64,000 nt of DNA, from positions 329,801 to 393,800 of the forward strand of contig JAJPHI010000011.1 of assembly GCA_021325355.1 (NCBI GenBank), in the 5' to 3' direction. The notes under the pieces are model-generated. The model was not told where the DNA came from. It worked only from the letters and a program-made list of their open reading frames with translations, and did not search any database. The position numbers and the translations under genes were made by a program. Positions within the stretch are counted from its first letter, which is position 1, and the number at the start of each line of letters is the position of its first letter. This stretch comes from Pseudomonadota bacterium (GTDB lineage Bacteria; Desulfobacterota; Binatia; Binatales; Binataceae). Positions 51,272-60,344 of this stretch are shown here, in pieces.

Positions 51272-52870
51272 ATGGCGACCGCAGAACTGCTGAAACCATT
51301 TGCACTGAGCGCGCTCGCGGGCGAGCAGCGGAGTTTTCCCACCGGACGCCCGGCGCTGCTGTGCTTTGTCAAAGAGGATTGCCCGACCTGCGACATGGTG
51401 ATGCCGTTGATTGAAACGGCGCATCGCGCCTTCGGCGGCGCGGTGGACGTACTCGCGATCGGCCAGGAGCGGACGGGCAATGCCGCGCTGGTCGAGCGTC
51501 ATCGGCTGAGCGTACCGATGCTCGACGACTCGGCGCTCAAGACCTCGTTCGACTACGCGATCGAAATCGTTCCGACAATTATCCTGGCCGCGGCCGACGG
51601 TCGGCAGAGCACGCGTTTCGAAGGTTTCTACCGGCCGGATTGGCAGAAGCTGTTCGACGATCTGGCGCGGCTCGGCGGAGGTGCGGCGCCGCGCGTCGAT
51701 TGGTCGGCGTATCCGGAGCTGCGCCCAGGATGCGGTTCGAAATCGGTCGAGCCGGGGATTGCGGAACGACTGCAGGCCGAGGCCGAGGGCAGTCCGCTGC
51801 GCGCGCGGCGAATCGAGGTCGCGGACCAGGACGATATCTTCGAATTCATGTTTGACCAGGGGCTGACCGACGGTCTGCCGGTGGTGCCGCCGACGCCCGA
51901 GCGCGTGCTGCGGATGCTCGGCGGGACGCGGCGCGACGCGCAGGAGATAATCGGCGCGTGCCCGCCGAATTATGCGCCGCTGACCATCGAGAAGATCGCG
52001 ATCAATGCCGTGATGGCCGGCTGCAAGCCCGAGTATCTGCCGGTGGTGATCGCGGCGGCGGAAGTGATCTGCACGCCGGAGTTCTGCACGCACGGCATCA
52101 CCGCCACGACTTACGGCGCGACGCCGATTATCGTGGTCAACGGACCCGTGCGGAAGAAGATCGGGATGAACATGGGGATCAACGTGCTCGGGCAGGGCAA
52201 TCGCGCCAACGCCACGATCGGCCGGGCTATAAAGCTTATCGTGCGCAACGTCGGCGGCGGGCGACCGGGCGAGGTCGAGCGCGCCACCTTCGGCTCGCCG
52301 AGCAAGTACACCTGCTGCTTCGCCGAGTGGGAGGAACGGAGTCCGTGGGAGCCGTTGCACGTCGAACGCGGCTTCAAAAAAGAGGACAGCGTGGTGACGC
52401 TGTTCGGTCTCGAGAGCGGACCCCATCAGATTGCCGATCAGACGTCGCGGACGGCGCGCGCTCTGGCCGGCAGTCTCGGGCTTGGCGTCGAATGCTCGTG
52501 GCATCCGAAGACCCATAACTTCGGCGATATCCTGCTGGTGATTTCACCGGAGCACGCCGATACGATCGGCCATGATCACTGGTCGAAGGAGGACGTGCGC
52601 AGGCAGATCCAGAAGATCACCTCGCGGCCGCTGCGGGAGCTGCTGCCGACCGACGATTTTGGCGGACTGGGCGCGCTGCCGGATCAGGCCCAGGTGCGGA
52701 CGCGCAGCGAAGCCGAACTCAACCAGCTCATACCGAAGTTCCACAGCACGAAGTGTATCCACATGGTGGTCGCGGGCGGACCGGCGGGGAAATTTTCGGC
52801 GGTGTTCGGCGGCTGGGCGAGCGGCGAGTACGGCTCAGTGCCGACCAGTCGCAAAATCGAGGAGCTGTGA
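51272..52870 (+). CDS. Thioredoxin-fold fused to a large uncharacterised (UGSC-like) domain
   Basis: A 532-residue protein. Residues about 1-135 are thioredoxin-like with the CPTC-type redox motif (EDCPTCDMVMPLIE) and the cis-Pro region IVPTIILAA. After a linker with RPGCGSKSVEPG (CGSK), a ~340-residue C-terminal domain begins (about 190-530): DIFEFMFDQGLTDGLPVVPPTPERVLRMLGG, GACPPNYAPLTIEKIAINAVMAGCKPEYLPVVIAA, GIGRAIKLIVRNVGGG. The CGS-x-motif recalls the UGSC (seleno)protein family, whose function I do not know. No TGA or selenocysteine is involved here. The redox domain probably feeds electrons to, or senses the state of, the large domain. Confidence 0.7.
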   Translation: MATAELLKPFALSALAGEQRSFPTGRPALLCFVKEDCPTCDMVMPLIETAHRAFGGAVDVLAIGQERTGNAALVERHRLSVPMLDDSALKTSFDYAIEIVPTIILAAADGRQSTRFEGFYRPDWQKLFDDLARLGGGAAPRVDWSAYPELRPGCGSKSVEPGIAERLQAEAEGSPLRARRIEVADQDDIFEFMFDQGLTDGLPVVPPTPERVLRMLGGTRRDAQEIIGACPPNYAPLTIEKIAINAVMAGCKPEYLPVVIAAAEVICTPEFCTHGITATTYGATPIIVVNGPVRKKIGMNMGINVLGQGNRANATIGRAIKLIVRNVGGGRPGEVERATFGSPSKYTCCFAEWEERSPWEPLHVERGFKKEDSVVTLFGLESGPHQIADQTSRTARALAGSLGLGVECSWHPKTHNFGDILLVISPEHADTIGHDHWSKEDVRRQIQKITSRPLRELLPTDDFGGLGALPDQAQVRTRSEAELNQLIPKFHSTKCIHMVVAGGPAGKFSAVFGGWASGEYGSVPTSRKIEEL

Positions 52871-52938
52871 CGCGCGGCCGCGATGCTGCCTGTTCGGGAA
52901 CGGCGACTGACGCCGATTGGTGCGGATATAATTGAGCG

Positions 52939-53937
52939 ATGCCGCGCACGATCCTGATGGGGGATCCGACTCACTTTTCGGTAGTGGGCGGCGCCAACCC
53001 GCATACCCGCAATATCCTTGGCGCGCGCAAGCGGGTCGATGCGGATCGCGCGCGCGAGCAGTGGCACGGACTCGCCCGGGCATTGACGAGCCACGGCGTT
53101 GAAATTCATGTAATCGAGGCTCATCCGGGGCTTCCGGGACTGGTGTATCCGGCCAACGCCGGGTTTCTTTATCCGCTCGACGGTGAGAAGGGCAGCGGCC
53201 GTTTCTATCTGGCGAATCTCCTGCCGAGCCGCGCGCGCGAACGCGAGGTCTATCGGCCGTTTCTGGAGAAGATGGGTTACGAAACTATCCCGATCGGCAA
53301 CCGCTTCGAGGGCGAAGCCGATTTTTTTCCGGCCGGCGACAACATGATTTTCACGTACGGCACGATCGAGCGGCAGCGCTTCGTCGCGCGCTGGGGTTTG
53401 CCACCGTGGCGGCGGATCTACGGGTTTCGCTCGACGCTGGCCGCACTCGACGAACTCGCGCCGGTCGTTGCTCCGCGGTCGGTCTTGAGGATCCAGCTAT
53501 GCCTCGAAGCCCACTATCACGGCGATACGGTGCTCTGTTCGTTCGGACCGCGGCGGGAGTTCCTGTTGGCGTACCTCGAAGGTCTGACGGCCGCGTCGCG
53601 CGAACTGTTGCGCGAGCAATACGGCAGGAATCTAATCGCGCTCGGACGGCGCGATGCGGAATTGTACGCGGCGAATTCGTTTCAGACCGATTATGCCGGC
53701 CGTCTGCTGCTCTTCATGCCCGAGGGAATCAGCGACGAGCTGCAGAGCGAGGTGCGGACGCGCGGCGTCGAGCCGGTACTGGTCAACGTCAGCGAATTCC
53801 TCGCCAAGGGCGGCGGCTCAATCAAGTGCATGATCCTCGATCTGGGTCCGGTGGAGCGGCAGCCGGCGACGCCCGCGGCGATCGCTTTTCGGCACGAACG
53901 CTCGTATCGCCGACTTTTCGGCGCGTCGCCGGGCTAG
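52939..53937 (+). CDS. Amidinotransferase/DDAH-like (guanidino-modifying) enzyme
   Basis: A 332-residue protein of the amidinotransferase (beta/alpha propeller) superfamily. MPRTILMGDPTHFSVVGGANPHTRN opens it, NRFEGEADFFPAGDNMIF holds the acidic residues, HYHGDTVLCSFGPRR the catalytic His (and Asp), and GGGSIKCMILDLG the nucleophilic Cys. This matches dimethylarginine dimethylaminohydrolase/arginine deiminase-like enzymes that hydrolyse or transfer a guanidino group. The substrate is unknown. The neighbouring small membrane protein starts 4 bases after its stop. Confidence 0.85.
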   Translation: MPRTILMGDPTHFSVVGGANPHTRNILGARKRVDADRAREQWHGLARALTSHGVEIHVIEAHPGLPGLVYPANAGFLYPLDGEKGSGRFYLANLLPSRAREREVYRPFLEKMGYETIPIGNRFEGEADFFPAGDNMIFTYGTIERQRFVARWGLPPWRRIYGFRSTLAALDELAPVVAPRSVLRIQLCLEAHYHGDTVLCSFGPRREFLLAYLEGLTAASRELLREQYGRNLIALGRRDAELYAANSFQTDYAGRLLLFMPEGISDELQSEVRTRGVEPVLVNVSEFLAKGGGSIKCMILDLGPVERQPATPAAIAFRHERSYRRLFGASPG

Positions 53938-53941
53938 GCCG

Positions 53942-54205
53942 ATGTCCGCGCCGTCTCATCCGCACGTCGCCGCATTGGTCTTCGCCTGTATCTTCTTCGG
54001 CTATGCGATGGTCAATTCGCTGGTGTTCTATCGACGCGCCCGCGCGGAGCGCGAGTATCCGAGCGCGGCGCTGACCGGGTTCGTTAAAACCCGGCGGTAT
54101 GCTGTGAGCGTCTGGCTCAGCGGAATAATCGGGACGGTCGGCTTCATGGTCGCTTCGTGGAAGCTTATGCTGGTCGTCTGGTCGCTGATCCACGCGTCGC
54201 GCTAG
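53942..54205 (+). CDS. Small two-helix membrane protein
   Basis: An 87-residue membrane protein: two hydrophobic segments (about residues 8-29 and 54-80) separated by a polar linker with RRARAEREYPSAALTGFVKTRR. The short loops and basic residues place the linker in the cytoplasm. No family is recognised. It begins 4 bases after the amidinotransferase-like stop and precedes mutS2, so it belongs to that operon. Confidence 0.65.
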   Translation: MSAPSHPHVAALVFACIFFGYAMVNSLVFYRRARAEREYPSAALTGFVKTRRYAVSVWLSGIIGTVGFMVASWKLMLVVWSLIHASR

Positions 54206-54275
54206 CGGGCCTTGGTCTTCGGTCGGTGTCGCGGCGGTTCGGCGATGAGGGGAAAATTGGGTTAGACTTCAGGCG

Positions 54276-56597
54276 ATGCGCGACCGTGATCTGAAGGCGC
54301 TGGAATTCGACCGCGTGATTGCGATGGTGGCCGCGCTCGCGGTGTCGGAGCCCGGGCGGCGGCGCGTTGAAGCGCTGCGGCCCGCGATCGCCCCTGCGGA
54401 AGTCGCGACGCGTCTGCGCACGACGGCCGAACTGGTCGCGCTGCGCGCGCGCTCGGGTAGCCTGCCGCTCGAGGAATTCACCGATCAGCGCGAGCTGATG
54501 CTGGCCGTGGCGCCGGAAGGCGCGGTGCTTGGCGGCGAGGCGCTGGTGCGGATCCGCGATTTCGTCGTCGCGGCGCGGACGGTCGAGGCGTTCATGCGTT
54601 CGCGCGTCGACGCCTTCCCCCATCTGGCCGAGCTCGTATCGAACCTGGTCGCGCCCAAGGAGTTGGTGGATGCGCTGCTCGGCGCGCTGGCCGACGACGG
54701 CAATCTGTTGGATGACGCCAGCCCCGAACTCAAGCGGCTGCGGACGCGGCTGCGCGACGAGCGGCTCGAACTGGAGACGCGGCTCGCGCGCTCGCTCAAT
54801 GCCGCGGGCATGGAACCGTTCGTGGCCGACTACGTGGTCACGGTGCGTAATCGGCGCTTCGTGCTGCCGCTGAAGCTCAATTACAGCGAACGTCTCGAAG
54901 GAATCGTGCAGGACCGCTCGGTCTCTGGCGAGACGCTCTTTGTCGAACCGCTATGGGCGGTCGAGCTGAACAACCGGTTGATGCTGATCGAGCGGGAGGC
55001 GGCGGCGGAAGAATACCGGCTGCTGATGCGGCTTTCGGCGATGGTCCGCGGCTATGCCACTGAGCTCGCGCTGACCTTCGAGGCACTGACGGCGCTCGAC
55101 GCGCTCAACGCCGCGGCGATCTTCGCCGAGCGCTGCGGCGCCGTCGAACCGGAGTTGTCCGCCGACACGATCGTGCTGCGCGCCGCGCGCCATCCGCTGC
55201 TGCTCGCGACCGGGCGCGCGGTGGTACCGATCGATCTGGAAATCGGTCCGACGCAGCGAGGAATCGTCATTTCCGGACCGAACACCGGCGGCAAGACGGT
55301 GGCGCTCAAGACACTCGGCCTGTTCGCGATGATGGCGCAGGCGGGCTTGCTGGTGCCGGCCGAGGCCGGGACACGGCTCAAAATCTTTCGCGGCGTCTTC
55401 GCCGATATCGGCGACGATCAATCGATTGCGGCCAACCTGTCGAGCTTCGCCGGGCATATCGCGAATCTGACGGAAATCGTCAACGCGGTGGAACCGCCGG
55501 CGCTGGCTATCCTCGATGAGCCGGGCGCCGGCACCGATCCGGCGGAGGGTGCGGCGTTGGCGATCGGCCTGATGGATTATCTGGCGGCGCGGGGATGTAT
55601 CGTTGCCGTGGCGACGCATGCGACGGCGATCAAACTGCACGCCTATTCAGAGGCCGGCCTCGACGCCGCGGCGGTGGACTTCGACGGGGAAAACCTGACG
55701 CCGCTCTATCGGCTCAAACCCCATACTATCGGCCAGAGCTACGGCCTTCAGATCGCGCGGCGTCTCGGGCTGCCGGATGAGATCGTCGCGATGGCCGAGG
55801 CAGCGCTGCCGGCGGGCAGTATCGAGCTTGCCGAGGCCCTGCGCCGACTTGAGGAGGAGCGGCGACGCGCGCGCGAGGCCGCCGACGATTTGACGGCGCG
55901 CGAACGCGCCCTGGCGGCGCGAGAGCGTGAAGCCGAAGCCGCGCTGGGACGCAGTCGGGAACAATTGGAGGCGGCGCGGGAAGCGCTGCGGGAAGCGGGC
56001 GCGAAACTGCTCGAAGACCTTCGCCGCGATGGTCTGGCGATCCTCGATGATCTGCGTCGCGAACGGAAAAGCCGTCGCGAGCTTTCGCAGATGCTCGCCG
56101 AGGCGGACAAGCGAATCGCGACGGTCGTGCCCGCCGAGCGCGCGCCCGGCAATGACGGTGAGCAGCCCTTGAAGGCGGGCGACCAGGTGGAACTCGGCGG
56201 GTTGCGCGGCGAGCTACTGGAGATCGAACCCGACCGCGCGGTTTTCAGCCGCGGCGGGTTGCGGATTGAGGTTGCGCCCGAGCGTCTACGTCGCGTCAGC
56301 GGTCATCCGCAGGCCCCCGCGCGTCCGGCGATAGCGGTGACCCGATCGACGCCGACGGCGGAGCTGAATGTGACCGGCGAGCGCAGCGGCGAGGCCCTGC
56401 GGAAACTCGAACAGTTTCTCGATCAGGCCTACGTGACGAATCAATCCGAGGTCCGCATCATTCACGGGATCGGTTCGGGCGCGCTGCGCAAAGCCGTCCA
56501 GGAGTATCTGGCAACGTCGCCGTTCTGCGCGGGCTTTCGACTCGCCGAGCCGCAATTCGGCGGGGCCGGCGTGACGGTGGTCACGCTGGCCGACTAG
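54276..56597 (+). CDS. mutS2: MutS2 endonuclease (MutS2/Smr)
   Basis: A 773-residue MutS2. The MutS-like core has the ATPase Walker A VISGPNTGGKTVALKTLG, Walker B AILDEPGAGTDPAEGAAL and THATAIKLHAYSEAGLD. A long coiled coil (about 515-640, rich in Glu/Arg/Ala) separates it from a C-terminal Smr domain (IIHGIGSGALRKAVQEYLA). MutS2 acts in recombination suppression or ribosome rescue. The Smr opening that normally reads LDLRG is LNVTG here, so the conserved Asp/Arg pair is missing, which may affect nuclease activity. Length fits the family. Confidence 0.9.
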   Translation: MRDRDLKALEFDRVIAMVAALAVSEPGRRRVEALRPAIAPAEVATRLRTTAELVALRARSGSLPLEEFTDQRELMLAVAPEGAVLGGEALVRIRDFVVAARTVEAFMRSRVDAFPHLAELVSNLVAPKELVDALLGALADDGNLLDDASPELKRLRTRLRDERLELETRLARSLNAAGMEPFVADYVVTVRNRRFVLPLKLNYSERLEGIVQDRSVSGETLFVEPLWAVELNNRLMLIEREAAAEEYRLLMRLSAMVRGYATELALTFEALTALDALNAAAIFAERCGAVEPELSADTIVLRAARHPLLLATGRAVVPIDLEIGPTQRGIVISGPNTGGKTVALKTLGLFAMMAQAGLLVPAEAGTRLKIFRGVFADIGDDQSIAANLSSFAGHIANLTEIVNAVEPPALAILDEPGAGTDPAEGAALAIGLMDYLAARGCIVAVATHATAIKLHAYSEAGLDAAAVDFDGENLTPLYRLKPHTIGQSYGLQIARRLGLPDEIVAMAEAALPAGSIELAEALRRLEEERRRAREAADDLTARERALAAREREAEAALGRSREQLEAAREALREAGAKLLEDLRRDGLAILDDLRRERKSRRELSQMLAEADKRIATVVPAERAPGNDGEQPLKAGDQVELGGLRGELLEIEPDRAVFSRGGLRIEVAPERLRRVSGHPQAPARPAIAVTRSTPTAELNVTGERSGEALRKLEQFLDQAYVTNQSEVRIIHGIGSGALRKAVQEYLATSPFCAGFRLAEPQFGGAGVTVVTLAD

Positions 56598-56631
56598 AAC
56601 CGACCGCGATCGCGACGGCGCCGGCGGCTAT

Positions 56632-57549
56632 CTAAAAATCGCCGAACGCCCAGGTCTTGATCAGATGGTGGGCGATCGCGATGGGCGGTGGCAGACGAAT
56701 ATCGCCGAGCGGTCTACCCTGGATAAGCTCGCGCGCCACGCGCCGCTCCAGCCATCGCACCTCGGCGAGTTCAGTCTCGTCAGCCTTAACCTCGCGGTTT
56801 GCGGCTTTGGCAAAACAACCGATCATCAATGAAGAGGGGAAGGGCCACGGCTGCGTCGCATAGAAACTGACGTCGCCAACCTCGAGCGAAGCCTCTTCCA
56901 TCAGTTCGCGCCGGACCGCTTCCTCGATGGTCTCGCCCGGCTCGATAAACCCCGCCAGCGCCGAGAACATCCCGGGCGGAAACTGTTTGCCCCGGCCGAC
57001 GAGGCAGGCATCGCCGTCGCTTGCGAGCATGATCACGACCGGATCGACGCGGGGGAAATGCTCAGCGTGGCAAGTGCCGCACAGCCGGCGATAGCCGGCG
57101 TCCATCAGATCGGTGCGCGTGCCGCAGTTGGGGCAGAAGCCGTGGCGGCGATGCCAGTCGATCATGGCCTTGGCCTGGGCAAGGATGGCGGCATCTTTGA
57201 GGCTCACCATCTGGGCCGCGGTGCGGGCTTCGACAAAGCGACTACCCTTCGGGAGCGCCTTAATACCCGTGTCCTGCAGGTCCGAGACGTCGAGGGCGAA
57301 CAGGGCGATTTCCCCATCAAGACCGAGGAAGACCCGGGTCGTGCTCGGAGCGGCAAGGGTCTGCGCCGCCTCGGACGAGATCAGGGCGAGTTGCGGCGCA
57401 GCGTCCAAGCGCTGATCAGCGACCAACGGTTCGAGTCGCCGGAGCAGCAGCACGCGCGAGGAAGGGTCGCGCCAGCGCGCCTCAATCCAGGCGGCGTCGG
57501 TGCGCTTCTCGCTCATCCGACTGAGTGGGTTACCGGTGAATGGAATCAT
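56632..57549 (-). CDS. nudC: NudC-type NAD+ diphosphatase (NADH pyrophosphatase)
   Basis: A 305-residue Nudix enzyme that hydrolyses NADH and decaps NAD-RNA. A zinc ribbon with CPNCG and CGTC (around residues 148-173) precedes the Nudix box AGFIEPGETIEEAVRRELMEEASLEV (the final EExG is EEAS, one substitution from consensus). TQPWPFPSSLMIGC is the NudC-specific SQPWPFPxS motif. It is convergent with mutS2 (34 bases apart). MSEKRT inside the N terminus (57516) is an alternative start. Confidence 0.9.
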   Translation of the reverse strand: MIPFTGNPLSRMSEKRTDAAWIEARWRDPSSRVLLLRRLEPLVADQRLDAAPQLALISSEAAQTLAAPSTTRVFLGLDGEIALFALDVSDLQDTGIKALPKGSRFVEARTAAQMVSLKDAAILAQAKAMIDWHRRHGFCPNCGTRTDLMDAGYRRLCGTCHAEHFPRVDPVVIMLASDGDACLVGRGKQFPPGMFSALAGFIEPGETIEEAVRRELMEEASLEVGDVSFYATQPWPFPSSLMIGCFAKAANREVKADETELAEVRWLERRVARELIQGRPLGDIRLPPPIAIAHHLIKTWAFGDF

Positions 57550-57612
57550 CGTCTGCTCCGACGAGCGCCCGCGCTGCTCAACTCGGCCGAATCATGTGGC
57601 GCCGAAGCCGCC

Positions 57613-58080
57613 CTACTTGACGTAAAGAAAGATGCCCTCGTAGATCAGGGCCGGCTTGTCGGCGCCGACGACCTGCACCTGGCTTTCGGTCGTGACCTGT
57701 GTGCCCTGCGGTCGCGCCTCGACCGCGACGATACGCTGACGGGCATGCACGCTGGCGCCGGCCGGCACCGGTGAGATGAAACGAAGCTTGTTGGCGCCAT
57801 AGTTGACCACGTTGCGATAGCCGATCACCTTCCAATCGTTATCGAACTCGAAAGCCGGCAGCAGGCTTAACGTAAGGAAGCCATGGGCGACGGGGCCGCC
57901 GAACGGGCTTTCGGGCTTGCAGCGTTCAATATCGATATGAATCCACTGATGGTCGCCGGTGACGTCGGCGAACTGGTTAATTTTTTCCTGGGGGATCGGG
58001 ATCGGTTTGCTCCAGGGTCCGAACTGATCGCTGATTCGGGCGCGCAATTTCTCGATTTCGTCAAAGCGGATGGTTTCCAT
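57613..58080 (-). CDS. MaoC-like (R)-specific enoyl-CoA hydratase
   Basis: A 155-residue single hot-dog-fold MaoC-type hydratase. The active-site motif FADVTGDHQWIHIDIERCKPESPFGGPVAHGFLTLSLLPAF carries the catalytic Asp and His. It hydrates (R)-3-hydroxyacyl-CoA-type enoyl substrates in fatty acid or PHA metabolism. AGAGGAAAACGC before the ATG at 58080 gives a good start. No adjacent acyl-CoA gene is in this strand run; nudC follows 63 bases downstream. Confidence 0.9.
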   Translation of the reverse strand: METIRFDEIEKLRARISDQFGPWSKPIPIPQEKINQFADVTGDHQWIHIDIERCKPESPFGGPVAHGFLTLSLLPAFEFDNDWKVIGYRNVVNYGANKLRFISPVPAGASVHARQRIVAVEARPQGTQVTTESQVQVVGADKPALIYEGIFLYVK

Positions 58081-58152
58081 GCGTTTTCCTCTTGAGCGAC
58101 GGTTCGTGGCGCCGCCCGGATGGACCAGATTATCAGATCGATTGCGGAGGCG

Positions 58153-58183
58153 AAAAAGCCGCCGACGCAGAGGCGTCGGCGGC
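58153..58183 (-). terminator. Intrinsic terminator of the cofC-mla operon
   Basis: On the minus strand, the perfect 11-bp stem GCCGCCGACGC/GCGTCGGCGGC (loop CTCT) is followed by five Ts (As at 58153-58157). It lies 27 bases after the mlaA stop and well before the MaoC gene. Confidence 0.85.
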
Positions 58184-58210
58184 CGCTTCAGCGATAAGCG
58201 CCTCTAGGCG

Positions 58211-58966
58211 CTAGTACTGATTGACCGTTTCCAGTTCGTTGGCCCGTCGCTGCATATAGCCATCCTGCACCGCGCCGTAGAGATCGACCGCATAGCGATC
58301 AACCTGTTCGAACAGATCAAGATGAAGCGACCGATAGTTGACGGCCTGGATGATCGTCTTGCCGGCACCGGCCGGTATGTAGATATACCAGGGCACGAAA
58401 TAGGACAGCGGCCACATCGCGCCGTCCGCGGCCATCCCGACGTCATCGCGGATCGTGCCGGGTCCGAGGAAGGGCAGCACGAGGTAGTAGCCCGAAGGGA
58501 CACCGTAATGCCCGAGCGTCAGGCCCATGTCGTTGTCGTGCTGCTGCAGCCCGAACCACTTATCGGCGGGGTCGAAAACACCGCCGATCCCGATGGTCGT
58601 GTTGATGCCGAAGCGCGCCAGCTCGCCGCCAGCCTCGGGAAAGTGCAGTTGGAAGAGATTGTTCGCCATCCGCGGAATAAAATTGATGTTGTTGAAGAAG
58701 CGCCCGACGCTTTCACGGACCGATACCGGCGCGATATCGGCGTAGCCCTGGGCCACGGGGTGCAGGATATAGTGGTCGAGCTTCAGGTTGAACGTGAACA
58801 TTTTCTCGTTGAAGGGCGCGAGCGGATCGCTGTACACCTGGGTATTTTCGCCGGGCGGATGCGGCGGCCCGCCCTGATCGTCGGCCCATGCGGGGGCGAT
58901 CGCGAGGATCAAGGCGAACGCGCCCGCGAACGCTGTATATCTGGCGACTCTATTCTTTTTCAGCAT
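58211..58966 (-). CDS. mlaA: MlaA outer-membrane lipid asymmetry protein
   Basis: A 251-residue MlaA/VacJ protein. YSDPLAPFNEKMFTFNLKLDHYILHPVAQGYADIAPVSVRESVGRFFNNINFIPRMANNLFQ is the typical N-terminal core, and GVFDPADKWFGLQQHDNDMGLTLGHYGVPSGYYLVLPFLGPGTIRDDVG the central part. MlaA forms a lipid-selective channel in the outer membrane, extracting mislocalised phospholipids. The N terminus MLKKNRVARYTAFAGAFALILAIAPAWADDQ is a plain signal peptide with no lipobox Cys, unlike E. coli VacJ. Start taken at 58966; 58978 (MDESMLKK) is also possible. Last gene of the operon. Confidence 0.92.
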   Translation of the reverse strand: MLKKNRVARYTAFAGAFALILAIAPAWADDQGGPPHPPGENTQVYSDPLAPFNEKMFTFNLKLDHYILHPVAQGYADIAPVSVRESVGRFFNNINFIPRMANNLFQLHFPEAGGELARFGINTTIGIGGVFDPADKWFGLQQHDNDMGLTLGHYGVPSGYYLVLPFLGPGTIRDDVGMAADGAMWPLSYFVPWYIYIPAGAGKTIIQAVNYRSLHLDLFEQVDRYAVDLYGAVQDGYMQRRANELETVNQY

Positions 58967-59059
58967 GCTCTCGTCCATCAGGCGGAATCATATCGAGGAG
59001 GCGCGCAGAAGTCATGAATCGAAAATGGCTGTTCGGCGGCGCCACCGGCGGCTCAGCGT

Positions 59060-59686
59060 CTAGCTGGTGAGGCTGAGCTGCTGTTGTTTGGCCTTGAGGT
59101 CGGCGACCAACTGGTCGAAGCCCTGGTCATTGAGTATGCGGTTAAACTGATTGCGGTAGTTGGCGATGATGCTGATGTTATCGACGGTGACGTCGTAAAC
59201 CTTCCATCCGGATGGCGTCTGTTCGAGCAGGTAATTGACCGGAATCGGCGCCTTGCCGGCCTGCACGATTTTGGTAAAGACCTGCGCGTACCCGGTGCCG
59301 AGCGAGGCCTCGCGATCGAACTGCACCTGCTGTCCGGCGTAGCTGTTGATCTTGTTAAGATAGGCGGCTTCGATGAAATTCTTGAAGACGTCGGCGAAGT
59401 CATCGCGCTGCTGGGCGGAAAGCGTCTTCCAGTGATAGCCGAGCGTCGAGCGCGACATCTCTTTGAAATCGAAGCGGGGCTCGAGTAGTTGCCGAAGCTG
59501 TTGCTGGCGCTGGGCGGTCGGCGTTTGCTTGTCGCCGAGGATATGCAGGGCCTGATCGACGAACTGTCGGGTGGTCGCCATCGCGCTGTCGTCGGCGCGG
59601 GCGCTGGTTAGAGCGATCGTCGCCGGCAGCAAAAGGCCGAGCAACAACAATATGGCGCGATTAGTCGGACGTGATTGGTTATTCAT
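59060..59686 (-). CDS. mlaC: MlaC periplasmic phospholipid-binding protein
   Basis: A 208-residue MlaC (Ttg2D-type). A signal peptide (MNNQSRPTNRAILLLLGLLLPATIALTSARADD, cleavage after Ala) precedes a binding domain with LEPRFDFKEMSRSTLGYHWKTLSAQQRDDFADVFKNFIEAAYLNKIN, as in the family. MlaC shuttles phospholipids between MlaA at the outer membrane and the MlaFEDB complex in the inner membrane. Gene lies 93 bases upstream of mlaA and 66 after mlaD in the same direction. Confidence 0.92.
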   Translation of the reverse strand: MNNQSRPTNRAILLLLGLLLPATIALTSARADDSAMATTRQFVDQALHILGDKQTPTAQRQQQLRQLLEPRFDFKEMSRSTLGYHWKTLSAQQRDDFADVFKNFIEAAYLNKINSYAGQQVQFDREASLGTGYAQVFTKIVQAGKAPIPVNYLLEQTPSGWKVYDVTVDNISIIANYRNQFNRILNDQGFDQLVADLKAKQQQLSLTS

Positions 59687-59752
59687 GAGCGATCGATATT
59701 ACCGCTTAGCCGGACGAGTTTCGAGACAAGGAGTTGCGCGACCAGCCGATCG

Positions 59753-60331
59753 TCAGGGCACGGTTATCTGGTCAGCTCCGCTCTTCGGGTTAGGATTGCT
59801 CGTCGACGTCGCCGCCGCTCCCGGCGAAGCGGCGGGCGCGGGGTTGACTGCGGCGCTGTTTGCACTGCTTGCGGCGGAACTCGCGCCGGCGGTGCTGCCG
59901 TTAATCAACTGGCCGATCAAGTCCTCGAGCACGACGGAAGATTCGGTGTGACGGATGACCCCGCCGTTCTGGAGGTCGTGCTCGCCGGGGCCGAGCGCGA
60001 TCGCGACAAACTTATCGCCGATAAGCCCGCTGGATTTGATCGCAGCGATCGCCTGGTCGTCGATCTGGACGCCCGGATCGATATGCAGCGTCACCTGGGC
60101 GCGATAGTTATGCAGCTCGATCTTCATGACCTTGCCGACGCCGACGCCGGCGATCGAAACCTGGTCGCCGGGCTTCAGGCCCGAGACATTGTCGAAATTG
60201 GCGTAGAGGGTGTAGCCGGGCGGGGGAAAAAGCGCCACTCGGCCGAGCCGCGCCGAGAGATAGACCAGAGCGAGGATGCCGAAGAGGGCGAAGATTCCGA
60301 CGATCAGTTGGGTGGTCCTGCTAGCATACAT
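59753..60331 (-). CDS. mlaD: MlaD substrate-binding MCE protein
   Basis: A 192-residue MCE-domain protein with an N-terminal transmembrane helix (TTQLIVGIFALFGILALVYLS) and the MCE core YTLYANFDNVSGLKPGDQVSIAGVGVGKVMKIELHNYRAQVTLHI. It forms the hexameric lipid channel attached to MlaE. A repetitive Ala/Ser-rich tail (STAGASSAASSANSAA) follows. It starts at the ATG 60331, 14 bases after the mlaF stop. Confidence 0.92.
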   Translation of the reverse strand: MYASRTTQLIVGIFALFGILALVYLSARLGRVALFPPPGYTLYANFDNVSGLKPGDQVSIAGVGVGKVMKIELHNYRAQVTLHIDPGVQIDDQAIAAIKSSGLIGDKFVAIALGPGEHDLQNGGVIRHTESSVVLEDLIGQLINGSTAGASSAASSANSAAVNPAPAASPGAAATSTSNPNPKSGADQITVP

Positions 60332-60344
60332 GGGTGGCTTGTCC

